Assembly: GCF_002943105.1 (NCBI RefSeq)
Contig: NZ_PTPZ01000001.1
Span: 310,001-374,000, forward strand
Reading direction: 5' to 3'
Source of the DNA: Cloacibacterium normanense
GTDB lineage: Bacteria > Bacteroidota > Bacteroidia > Flavobacteriales > Weeksellaceae
Length of the DNA: 64,000 bases
Numbering within the stretch: the stretch's first letter is position 1; each line of letters starts with the position of its first letter. The notes under the pieces are model-generated. The model ran no database searches. It saw only the letters and a program-made list of their open reading frames with translations, and was not told the origin of the DNA. Positions 51,720 through 60,009 of the stretch are shown here, piece by piece. The translations under genes and the position numbers were made by a program.

Positions 51720-51733
51720 ATCAATTCTTTGCC

Positions 51734-51741
51734 CAAAAATA
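51734..51741 (-). promoter_or_regulatory. -7 box (TATTTTTG) of serB
   Basis: A minus-strand TAnnTTTG match 14 bp before the serB start at 51719. Confidence 0.55.
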
Positions 51742-51946
51742 CACAATTTCTGCAAAATTCCCTTTCACTAACTTTCGTTTTCTTTTCTGAAATTTTTAAT
51801 TTAATAGATATTTTATCTTTCAAATTCTTTTATTGTAAAAAATAAATTTATCTAACGTTTAATTTTGAAAAATATTTAACAAAATGCGAATTTTTTTATT
51901 GATTCTTTAAAATTTGATATATTTACCGAAATTCAAATTCAACATA

Positions 51947-53500
51947 ATGTCAAAGAAAAATAAAGATTTCGGGATTGAAAAAGTTTTAAAAAATTTAGGA
52001 ATTAAAGCAGAGAATAAAGGTACTTCTACCGGCGGAAAATGGTTTGCCACAGGAAAAGTAATCGAAAGTTACTCACCAGTAGATGGAAATTTAATTGCTA
52101 AAGTCACCGCTTCTTCTAAAAAAGACTACGAAAAAGTAATCGCAGAAGCAGAAAAAGCATTCAAGGAATTCAGATTGATGCCAGCTCCAAAACGTGGAGA
52201 AATCGTAAGACAGTTTGGCGATAAACTCAGAAAACATAAAGAAGATTTAGGAAAACTCGTTTCTTACGAAATGGGGAAATCACTGCAGGAAGGTTTGGGC
52301 GAAGTTCAGGAAATGATAGACATCTGCGATTTTGCAGTAGGTTTATCTCGTCAGTTACATGGTTTAACCATGCATTCAGAACGTCCAGGTCACAGAATGT
52401 ACGAACAATATCATCCATTAGGCATTGTAGGAATTATTTCTGCATTCAATTTTCCAGTGGCCGTTTGGTCTTGGAATACTGCGTTAGCTTGGATTTGTGG
52501 AGATGTTTGCGTGTGGAAACCTTCAGAAAAAACACCATTGTGCGGTATTGCTTGTCAAAACATCATCACAGAAGTGCTTCAAGAGAATAATCTTCCTTTA
52601 GGAATTTCAAATTTAGTCATCGGAGATGCAGAAATTGGGGATTTAATGGCAAAAGACACTAGAATTCCTCTAGTTTCGGCAACAGGTTCTACCAGAATGG
52701 GAAAAATTGTAGCTCAAAATGTAGCGGCTAGATTAGGAAAATCTCTTCTAGAATTAGGAGGTAACAATGCAATTATCGTAACACCGGATGCTGACATTAA
52801 AATGACGGTAATTGGTGCGGTTTTCGGAGCGGTAGGAACTGCAGGTCAACGTTGTACTTCAACCAGAAGACTCATCATTCACGAAAGCATTTATGATAAA
52901 GTAAAAGATGCGATTGTAGCAGCTTACGGACAATTAAAAATAGGAAATCCTCTAGATCAGAATAATCACGTAGGTCCGCTGATTGATACAGATGCTGTGA
53001 AAATGTACGAAGAGGCATTGAAAAAAGTGAAAAAAGAAGGCGGTAAACTGATTGTTGAAGGGGGCGTTTTGAAAGGAAAAGGCTACGAAAGCGGTTGCTA
53101 TGTAAAACCAGCGATTGCCGAAGCTGAAAACCACTTTGAAATTGTACAGCACGAAACTTTTGCGCCGATTTTATACTTGTTAAAATATTCAGGAGACGTA
53201 GAAAATGCCATTGAAATTCAAAATGGAGTAGCGCAAGGTTTATCTTCTGCGATTATGACAAATAATCTTAGAGAAGCTGAAAAATTCCTTTCTCACGCAG
53301 GTTCAGATTGTGGAATTGCCAATGTAAACATCGGAACTTCTGGTGCTGAAATTGGTGGAGCTTTCGGTGGAGAAAAAGAAACAGGAGGCGGTAGAGAATC
53401 AGGTTCAGACGCTTGGAAAGTTTACATGAGAAGACAAACCAACACCATCAATTACACCACAAACCTACCTTTAGCACAAGGAATTAAGTTTGATTTGTAA
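51947..53500 (+). CDS. amaB: L-aminoadipate-semialdehyde dehydrogenase
   Basis: The start at 51947 gives 517 residues of the aldehyde dehydrogenase family. The catalytic Cys is in GTAGQRCTSTRRL, the Glu in LLELGGNNAI, and the N-terminal motif is FNFPVAVWSWN. It is close to the AmaB/ALDH7 group that oxidises 2-aminoadipate 6-semialdehyde to 2-aminoadipate. The lysine 6-aminotransferase gene downstream makes exactly this substrate. Together they convert lysine to aminoadipate. The 217-bp gap to lat is filled with repeats. Confidence 0.9.
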   Translation: MSKKNKDFGIEKVLKNLGIKAENKGTSTGGKWFATGKVIESYSPVDGNLIAKVTASSKKDYEKVIAEAEKAFKEFRLMPAPKRGEIVRQFGDKLRKHKEDLGKLVSYEMGKSLQEGLGEVQEMIDICDFAVGLSRQLHGLTMHSERPGHRMYEQYHPLGIVGIISAFNFPVAVWSWNTALAWICGDVCVWKPSEKTPLCGIACQNIITEVLQENNLPLGISNLVIGDAEIGDLMAKDTRIPLVSATGSTRMGKIVAQNVAARLGKSLLELGGNNAIIVTPDADIKMTVIGAVFGAVGTAGQRCTSTRRLIIHESIYDKVKDAIVAAYGQLKIGNPLDQNNHVGPLIDTDAVKMYEEALKKVKKEGGKLIVEGGVLKGKGYESGCYVKPAIAEAENHFEIVQHETFAPILYLLKYSGDVENAIEIQNGVAQGLSSAIMTNNLREAEKFLSHAGSDCGIANVNIGTSGAEIGGAFGGEKETGGGRESGSDAWKVYMRRQTNTINYTTNLPLAQGIKFDL

Positions 53501-53503
53501 AAT

Positions 53504-53531
53504 GCTAGATGTTAGATGCAGGATGCTGGAA
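53504..53531. repeat. Heptamer array after amaB, four units
   Basis: GCTAGAT, GTTAGAT, GCAGGAT and GCTGGAA begin 3 bp after the stop. They parallel the units at 31632-31659 one by one. Confidence 0.85.
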
Positions 53532-53545
53532 GTCTGATTAAACAA

Positions 53546-53618
53546 GCAACGAAGTTGCGTAAGAAATAGCATAGTGCGAAGCGCTATAAAAATATTATAA
53601 ATTGAATCGCACAGCGAT
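53546..53618. repeat. Three mini-hairpins between amaB and lat
   Basis: GCAAC-GAA-GTTGC (53546-53558), AGTGC-GAA-GCGCT (53573-53585) and ATCGC-ACA-GCGAT (53606-53618) each have a 5-bp stem and a 3-nt loop. They differ in stem sequence but share size and spacing. Confidence 0.7.
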
Positions 53619-53662
53619 GAATGATTTCAAAGAATTGTAATTTATTCCAATAATTTAAAAAA

Positions 53663-53710
53663 CATCAAAACATCAAATCAACAAATTAACAAATTAACAA
53701 ATTATCACAT
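53663..53710. repeat. Octamer array upstream of lat, six units
   Basis: CATCAAAA, CATCAAAT, CAACAAAT, TAACAAAT, TAACAAAT and TATCACAT run in register and end 7 bp before the lat start codon. No TAnnTTTG box is seen here. Confidence 0.75.
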
Positions 53711-53717
53711 TAATCAT

Positions 53718-55055
53718 ATGAACAAAACAATAGAATTAAGCCACGAAGTTGCAGGCAACAAAGTAAAAGCAACATTAGGAAAACATATTTTAGCAGATGG
53801 TTTTGATTTCGTAATGGATTACGAAAAATCTCACGGCTCTTGGATTCATGACCGTTTAACAGGAACAGAATTTCTAGATATGTTTTCTATGTTCGGTTCT
53901 GCTTCTGTGGGTTATAATCATCCCTATATCGTAGGAAAATCTGCTTGGTTAGGCAAAATGGCGGTGTACAAACCTACCATGTCTGATGTGTATTTGCAGG
54001 AATATGCAGATTTTGTAGAAACTTTTAGCAGAGTTGCGATTCCAGAAGAATTGCCGTATTGTTTCTTTGTAGAAGGAGGAGCTTTAGCAGTAGAAAATGC
54101 TTTGAAAACAGCTTTCGACTGGAAAACCAGAAAAAATTGGCTCAAAGGAAGCAAAACAGAAGGTTCTGTAGCAATTCACTTTAAACAGGCTTTCCATGGA
54201 AGAAGTGGGTATACACTAAGTTTAACCAATACCAACGACCCAAGAAAATATCAATATTTTCCATTGTTTGATTGGCCAAGAATCATCAATCCGAAATTGT
54301 ATTTCCCAATCACCGAAGAAAATTTACAGGAAACCATCAAGAATGAACAATTGGCTTTTGTACAGATTGAAGAAGCGATTTTATCAAATCAAGATAAGGC
54401 AGCTTGTATCATCATCGAAACCATTCAAGCAGAAGGTGGAGATAATCATTTCCGTGATGAATTTTTAGTAGAATTAAGAAGAATCTGCGACGAAAACGAA
54501 ATGTTGCTCATTTTTGATGAGGTGCAAACAGGAATCGGAATTACAGGTAAAATGTGGGCGTTCCAAAATTACAGCGTAGTTCCAGACGTGATTTCTTTCG
54601 GGAAAAAAGCACAAGTTTGTGGTATTTTGGCAAGCAAAACCAAGCTAGATGAAGTAGAACACCACGTTTTTGCTGAAAGTTCTAGAATCAACTCTACTTT
54701 CGGAGGGAATTTCATTGATATGCTAAGATTCCAATTGGTTTTAGAAATTATTGAAAAAGAAAATCTTTTAGAAAATGTTCAGAAACAAGGTGAGTTTTTA
54801 TTAGAAGGTTTGCAAAAACTTCAAGCGAAGTTTCCGCATCTAATTTCTAATGCAAGAGGAAGAGGATTAATGTGTGCTTTTGATTTACCGGATGGAAAAG
54901 CAAGAGCCGATTTCCAAGAAAGACTCTTCGAAGAAAACGTAATTGTACTCATTTGTGGCGAAAAATCGATTAGATTCCGTCCACATTTGAATGTGACTCA
55001 AGAAGACTTGCAATTTGCTTTGGATAAAATAGAGAAAATTGCTTCCAACTACTAA
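53718..55055 (+). CDS. lat: L-lysine 6-aminotransferase
   Basis: The PLP-dependent class III aminotransferase (445 residues) transfers the epsilon-amino group of lysine to 2-oxoglutarate. The Asp of the cofactor site is in LLIFDEVQTGIG and the Schiff-base Lys is in VISFGKKAQVCGI. The N-terminal MFSMFGSASVGYNHP and AFHGRSGYTLSLTNT blocks are typical of Lat. Its product is the substrate of the upstream amaB enzyme. Pairing of lat and amaB makes the lysine assignment stronger than sequence alone. Confidence 0.9.
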   Translation: MNKTIELSHEVAGNKVKATLGKHILADGFDFVMDYEKSHGSWIHDRLTGTEFLDMFSMFGSASVGYNHPYIVGKSAWLGKMAVYKPTMSDVYLQEYADFVETFSRVAIPEELPYCFFVEGGALAVENALKTAFDWKTRKNWLKGSKTEGSVAIHFKQAFHGRSGYTLSLTNTNDPRKYQYFPLFDWPRIINPKLYFPITEENLQETIKNEQLAFVQIEEAILSNQDKAACIIIETIQAEGGDNHFRDEFLVELRRICDENEMLLIFDEVQTGIGITGKMWAFQNYSVVPDVISFGKKAQVCGILASKTKLDEVEHHVFAESSRINSTFGGNFIDMLRFQLVLEIIEKENLLENVQKQGEFLLEGLQKLQAKFPHLISNARGRGLMCAFDLPDGKARADFQERLFEENVIVLICGEKSIRFRPHLNVTQEDLQFALDKIEKIASNY

Positions 55056-55186
55056 AACTTTTAACATTTACTATATTTCTCACAATCGTTCAATTTTTAA
55101 AAATTGGGCGATTTTTTTTGACCTCTTTTCATTTCAAAAAATATTCCTATTTTTAAAAAATCTAAAAATAGTTCATTATTATTGAT

Positions 55187-58155
55187 ATGAAGAAAGTATT
55201 GAGTCTCTTTTCTTGCATTCTTTTCAGTTGGATGCAAGCGCAATTAGGGTATTGGCAAAATGATACCACTACCAAAGATCAAAGCATTTATGCAATTAGA
55301 AACATTACCTTGTATCAGGATTACAAAACAGTGATTCCAGATGCAGTTTTGGTCATTCAGAAAGTGGCAAAGTGTTAGAATCGGGTAAAGTAGCAATCCC
55401 GAAAAATGCAGTGGTGATTGATGGGAAAGGAAAGTTTGTCTATCCTTCATTTATTGATTTGTATACCAATATTGGCGTAGAAAAAGCTGAGGCAAAACAA
55501 GCAGATTCTAGAAGTATATATTTGCCTAATACCGCTTCTGCAGCAGCGTACAATGATGCTGTAAAAGCCTATTCTAGGGCAGTAGATCAATTTACCAATC
55601 AAGGAAAAGACTACGAAGAATACTTAAATCAAGGTTTCGGTACAGTTTTAAGTTTCAATCAGGATGGAATCGTGAGAGGTTCTGCGGTGCTGTACAATTT
55701 AGGAAACGGAAAACCTGCAGAAAAAATCATCAAAGAAGATGCTGCACTCATGCTTTCTTTTGATAAAGGCAGTTCTAGGCAGTCTTATCCTACTTCTTTG
55801 GCGGGTTCTATTGCCTTATTGAGACAGTTTTATTTAGATGCAGATTGGTATGAAAAAGGAGGAAATGCAGTAGAGAAAAATCTAAATTTAGAAGCTTTTA
55901 ATCAATATAAAAAATTACCAACCATCATAGAAACTTCTGAAAAATGGGACGTTTTAAGAGCGGATAAAATTGGGGACGAAGCCTTACAACAATTCGTTTT
56001 TATGGGTTCTGGAAATGAATACCAGAGAGCCAAAGAAATGAAATCTACAGGGGGATTCTTCTTATTGCCTTTAGAATATCCAAAACCGTATCAGGTGAAT
56101 GATGCTTTAGATGTGGAAAATGCCAATGTTGCTGAATTAAAGCATTGGGAATTAGCGCCTTATAATGCCATATTTCTTCAAAAAGAAAATGTAGACTTTG
56201 CCTTCACGATGAACAAGTTGAAAGACAAATCTTCATTCTTAGGAAAAATAAGAGAACTCTATAAAAATGGTTTATCTAAAGAAGTAATTCTGAAATCTTT
56301 GACCGAAAACCCTGCAAAAATTGTAAAATCTGAAGCAAATTTGGGGAATTTAAGAAAGGGAAGTTATGCTAATTTCTTATTATTTACTGAAGATTTATTC
56401 AGCAAAGATGCCGTTTTACAGGAAAATTGGGTGGCAGGTAAAAATTTCGTAGTCAATAAATTGTTAGACCAAGACATTAGAGGAGTGTATCAACTCACCA
56501 TCAATAATCAGAACTATGATTTAAAAATTGCAGGCTCTCTTCTGAAGCCTGAAGCTAAAGTAAGTCAGGAGAAAAAAGACGGAAAAGCAAAACTAAACGT
56601 AAGCGACTATAAAATGGCTCTGGAATTGGTTTTACCGAAAGATTCTGTACAGAATTATAGAATTCTTTATCCGCTTGCAGATTATAAAAACACCAATGGT
56701 TTTGCCCTGAACAAACAAGGAAACAAAGTTCCTTACAGCATCACTTTCGTAAAAAATAATGAAACCGAAACCAAAAAAGAAGAAGAAACGCCAAAAGAAA
56801 TCGGTAAAATTTGGTATCCTTTTGCAGCTTTTGGAAGCGAACATGTACCGACTCAAAAAGACTATATCATTAGAAATGCTACGGTTTGGACCAATACCTC
56901 AAAAGGAATTGTAAAAAATTATGATGTTAAAATTTCTAAAGGAAAAATCGTAGAAGTAGGAACTCAGTTAAGCAAAGGAAACGCTGAAGAAATTGATGGA
57001 ACCAACTTGCATTTAACCAACGGAATTATCGATGAACACACGCACATCGGACTTTCTAGAGGAGTAAATGAAGCGGGAAGCAACTCTTCTGCGGAGGTAA
57101 GAATGAGTGATGTTATCAATCCTGATGATGTGAATTTTTACAGACAAATTGTAGGTGGTGTTACCACAGCTCAACAACTGCATGGTTCTGCAAACCCAAT
57201 TGGTGGGCAGTCTTCCATTGTAAAATTTGCTTGGGGAGAAAATGCAGAAAATATGAAGTTTCCAAATGCACCTCAGTTCATCAAATTTGCTTTGGGAGAA
57301 AACGTAAAACAATCGAATTGGGGCAATAATCCTAATCGTTTTCCTCAGTCGAGAGGTGGAGTAGAACAGGCATTTGACTTTTGGTTTACCAGAGCTTTAG
57401 AATATGAAAAAGAAAAGCAAACCAATAAAAATTACAGAAAAGATTTAAGACTGGAAACGCATTTAGAAATTTTAAAATCTAAACGCTACATCACGTGTCA
57501 CTCTTATGTGCAGAGCGAAATCAACATGTTTATGAAAATTGCAGAGAAATTTAATTTCAAAGTCAATACGTTCACGCACATCTTAGAAGGGTACAAAGTG
57601 GCAGACAAGATGAAAATTCACGGAGCAAATGCTTCTACATTCTCAGATTGGTGGGGTTACAAAGAAGAAGTGAGAGAAGCGATTCCTTACAATGCAGCGA
57701 TTTTATTAAAGTCTGGCGTGAATACAGCCATCAATTCAGATGATGCAGAAATGGCGAGAAGACTCAATCAGGAAGCAGGAAAATTAGCAAAATACGGAAA
57801 TATTTCTCAAGAAGAGGCTTGGAAAACCGTTACCCTTAATCCTGCCAAAATGCTAAAGTTAGACCAAAAATTAGGAACAATTGAAGTCGGTAAAGATGCT
57901 GATTTGGTATTGTGGACGGACAATCCATTGAGTATTTATGCCACAGTAAATAAAACTTTTGTAGACGGAAAACTCATTTTTGATGCTCAAAAGCAAGCCG
58001 AAAAAGATGAAATGGTAAAGAATGAGAAAAACAGAATTATTCAAAAAATGTTATTCTCTGACGATGCTAAAAAAGGAAATACCCAATCGGTAAAAACAGA
58101 GCAAAAGAAATTGTATCACTGTGACACTTTAGAAGAAGATTTTCATCAACACTAA
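55187..58155 (+). pseudogene. Large secreted amidohydrolase, interrupted by a frameshift at 55361
   Basis: Two frames together encode a secreted amidohydrolase of about 990 residues. Frame 1 (55187-55378) has the signal peptide (ending WMQAQ) and the first strands, ending PDAVLVIQ. Frame 2 (55372-58155) continues with SGKVLESGKVAIP. Adding one A to the AAA at 55361-55363 restores the frame. The N-terminal module has lost the metal His pair (FIDLYTN). The C-terminal module keeps it (IIDEHTHIG), with later His in TCHSYVQSE and THILEG and Asp in NSDDAEM. It may be a true mutation, a sequencing slip or slippage during expression. It lies 12 bp before a second amidohydrolase gene. Confidence 0.8.
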
Positions 58156-58167
58156 AAATTAAATTTC

Positions 58168-59436
58168 ATGAAAAAAATATTTTTCACTTTATATATTTTG
58201 GTTTCGGCAATGGTTTTGGCACAAAGACCAAATCCTGCACCTGCACAAAAAAATCCAATTGCGATTACCAATGCCACGATTCACACCGCTACAGGAACGG
58301 TTTTAAATAATGCTTCCCTAGTTTTTGAAAACGGAAAAATTACCCAGATTAATGGAATCATTCCGAGTAATGCAGAAGTCATCAATGTCCAAAATAAACA
58401 TGTTTATCCGGGTTTTATTTTGGTGAACAATACATTAGGCTTGGTGGAAATTTCCGCAACCAATGCCACTGTAGATTATAGAGAAGCCAATGACATTTCG
58501 CCAGAAGTCCGTTCGCTCATCTCTTTTAATACAGATTCTCACGTTATTCCTGTGATTAGAAGCAATGGCGTTTTATTGACTCAGCCAGTTCTGAAACATG
58601 GGACATTGTCTTGCACCTCTTCCATCATGCAATTAGACGCTTGGAACTGGGAAGATGCAGTGGTAGCTACGGATAATGTTTTGCATCTTTCTTGGCCTGA
58701 AATTTTTAGAATAGACGATGAAAAAAGAAACAAAGAATTCCAAACCAGAAGAACAGAAAAAATTAAAGAACTGACTTTACTGTTTCAAAGAGCGCAACAA
58801 TATGATAATCAGCAAGTCAAAGATTATAAACTGAATGCCATAAAACCAGTCTTTGAAAACAGAAAACTATTTGTAGAAGTAGCAGGAGCCAATGAAACGC
58901 TGGAAGTGATTGCTTGGGCCAATAAATTAAACCTTAGAAATGTAGTGCTCATCGGTGAAAGCAATTTGGTAGGGGTTTTAGATGATATCAAAAAAAGCAA
59001 TTTCCCACTCATCATCAAGAGAGTTCACAGTTTGCCAGTCAACAGTTCTGATTCTCCGAGATTACCGTATGAATTTGCAAAATTGGTGCAAGATAAAGGT
59101 ATTCTCTATGGGTTAGATTACAGCGGAGATATGGAATACCAAAATTCTAGAAATCTTCCGTTTTTGGCTGGAACTACAGTTGCTTATGGTGTAGAAAAAG
59201 AAAAAGCCTTACAAAGCATCACCATTAACCTAGCCAAAATGTTGGGAATAGATAAAAACTACGGAACTTTAGAAGTAGGCAAAAGCGCAACACTCTTCAT
59301 TTCTGAGGGCGATGCACTGGATCAATTGACCAATAATGTTACTGAAGCCTTCATAGATGGTAGAAAAATTAATCTAGACAATCAGCAGAAAGAACTTTAC
59401 AAAACATATCAAGAGAAGTATCGATTAAATCAGTAA
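58168..59436 (+). CDS. Amidohydrolase-like secreted protein lacking the metal His pair
   Basis: The 422-residue protein has a signal peptide (about residues 1-19) and the composite-barrel framework of amidohydrolases (ITNATIHTATGTVLNNASLV, then KHVYPGFILVNNTLG, and the C-terminal YGTLEVGKSATLFI). The position where active enzymes have HxH after PGF(I/V)D reads VNN, and no other obvious metal ligands remain. It is therefore probably catalytically inactive or uses other residues. It is coupled to the large amidohydrolase upstream and may form a heteromer with it. Confidence 0.82.
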   Translation: MKKIFFTLYILVSAMVLAQRPNPAPAQKNPIAITNATIHTATGTVLNNASLVFENGKITQINGIIPSNAEVINVQNKHVYPGFILVNNTLGLVEISATNATVDYREANDISPEVRSLISFNTDSHVIPVIRSNGVLLTQPVLKHGTLSCTSSIMQLDAWNWEDAVVATDNVLHLSWPEIFRIDDEKRNKEFQTRRTEKIKELTLLFQRAQQYDNQQVKDYKLNAIKPVFENRKLFVEVAGANETLEVIAWANKLNLRNVVLIGESNLVGVLDDIKKSNFPLIIKRVHSLPVNSSDSPRLPYEFAKLVQDKGILYGLDYSGDMEYQNSRNLPFLAGTTVAYGVEKEKALQSITINLAKMLGIDKNYGTLEVGKSATLFISEGDALDQLTNNVTEAFIDGRKINLDNQQKELYKTYQEKYRLNQ

Positions 59437-59452
59437 TTTTTATAAATTTGTG

Positions 59453-59460
59453 TTAAAATT
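59453..59460 (+). promoter_or_regulatory. -7 box (TAAATTTG) of the DUF2007 gene
   Basis: A TAnnTTTG match ending 6 bp before the ATG, predicting a leaderless mRNA. Confidence 0.55.
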
Positions 59461-59466
59461 AGAAAT

Positions 59467-59700
59467 ATGGGAGCAGAATTACCAAGAGTTTCGGTATTTG
59501 AAGCAGATGAAATGGTTCAGATACAAATCGTGAAAAAGAAATTAGAAGATGCAGGAATCGCTTGTTCAGTAAGCAATAAATACCTTAATAATTTGCTTTC
59601 TACACCTACTGCAACCGCGCTAAAGTTGGAGGTGAACATTCATGACGAGCAAAAAGCTTTTGAAATAATAGACCATTATTTGGCAGAAAAAGAAAACTAA
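59467..59700 (+). CDS. DUF2007 family protein
   Basis: The 77-residue protein has the ferredoxin-like DUF2007 pattern: VSVFEADEMVQIQIVKKKLEDAGI, then a loop and LKLEVNIHDEQKAFEIID. The family is often labelled a putative signal-transducing protein; function is not established. It has its own nearly leaderless promoter and lies 14 bp before tRNA-Ala. Confidence 0.85.
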   Translation: MGAELPRVSVFEADEMVQIQIVKKKLEDAGIACSVSNKYLNNLLSTPTATALKLEVNIHDEQKAFEIIDHYLAEKEN

Positions 59701-59714
59701 GTTTTCTTTTTTAT

Positions 59715-59788
59715 GGGGAATTAGCTCATCTGGCTAGAGCGTTAGACTGGCAGTCTAAAGGTGGTGGGTTCGAGTCCCATATTCTCCA
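59715..59788 (+). tRNA. tRNA-Ala (anticodon GGC)
   Basis: The 74-nt cloverleaf is complete: acceptor GGGGAAT with ATTCTCC, D arm AGCTC...GAGC, anticodon stem TTAGA/TCTAA with loop CTGGCAG (anticodon GGC), T arm GTGGG-TTCGAGT-CCCAT and discriminator A. The acceptor has G3-U70, the identity element of tRNA-Ala. CCA is not encoded in full. A terminator follows at 59801. Confidence 0.95.
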
Positions 59789-59800
59789 CAAATAAACTTT

Positions 59801-59832
59801 AAAACACTTGCAATTTTGTGAGTGTTTTTTTG
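59801..59832 (+). terminator. Intrinsic terminator after tRNA-Ala
   Basis: AAAACACT (59801-59808) pairs with AGTGTTTT (59821-59828), and further T follow. Confidence 0.8.
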
Positions 59833-59847
59833 TTTTAAAACAAATTT

Positions 59848-59865
59848 TATACCCGAAAAGGTATA
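59848..59865. promoter_or_regulatory. Palindromic operator 1 (TATACC-N6-GGTATA) upstream of topB
   Basis: A perfect inverted repeat with spacer CGAAAA, extended by one more base pair on each side (TTATACC/GGTATAA). It is 41 bp, about four helical turns, from its sister site at 59889. XRE-family repressors use operators of this shape. Confidence 0.65.
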
Positions 59866-59888
59866 ATCTATATAATTAAATCTATTTT

Positions 59889-59906
59889 TATACCCGAGAA
59901 GGTATA
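59889..59906. promoter_or_regulatory. Palindromic operator 2 (TATACC-N6-GGTATA) upstream of topB
   Basis: The second copy, with spacer CGAGAA. It lies 34 bp upstream of a possible -7 box (TATTTTTG, 59940-59947). Confidence 0.65.
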
Positions 59907-59939
59907 TTATTTAACTTTCAAAACGCATTCCTTAAAGCA

Positions 59940-59947
59940 TATTTTTG
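59940..59947 (+). promoter_or_regulatory. -7 box (TATTTTTG) candidate of topB
   Basis: A TAnnTTTG match 62 bp before topB. A weaker box, CATTTTTG (59981-59988), lies closer to the start codon and is an alternative. Confidence 0.45.
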
Positions 59948-60009
59948 TAAATTTATTTCTTTTTTAAAATAAAAAAAATGCATTTTTGCAGCCCTTTTAG
60001 AATTCAACC

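Noticed and set aside
59715-60009. Integration site (att) at the 3' end of tRNA-Ala
   Set aside because: No partial duplicate of the tRNA 3' end and no integrase are found in the window. The downstream DNA holds only a terminator and two operators.
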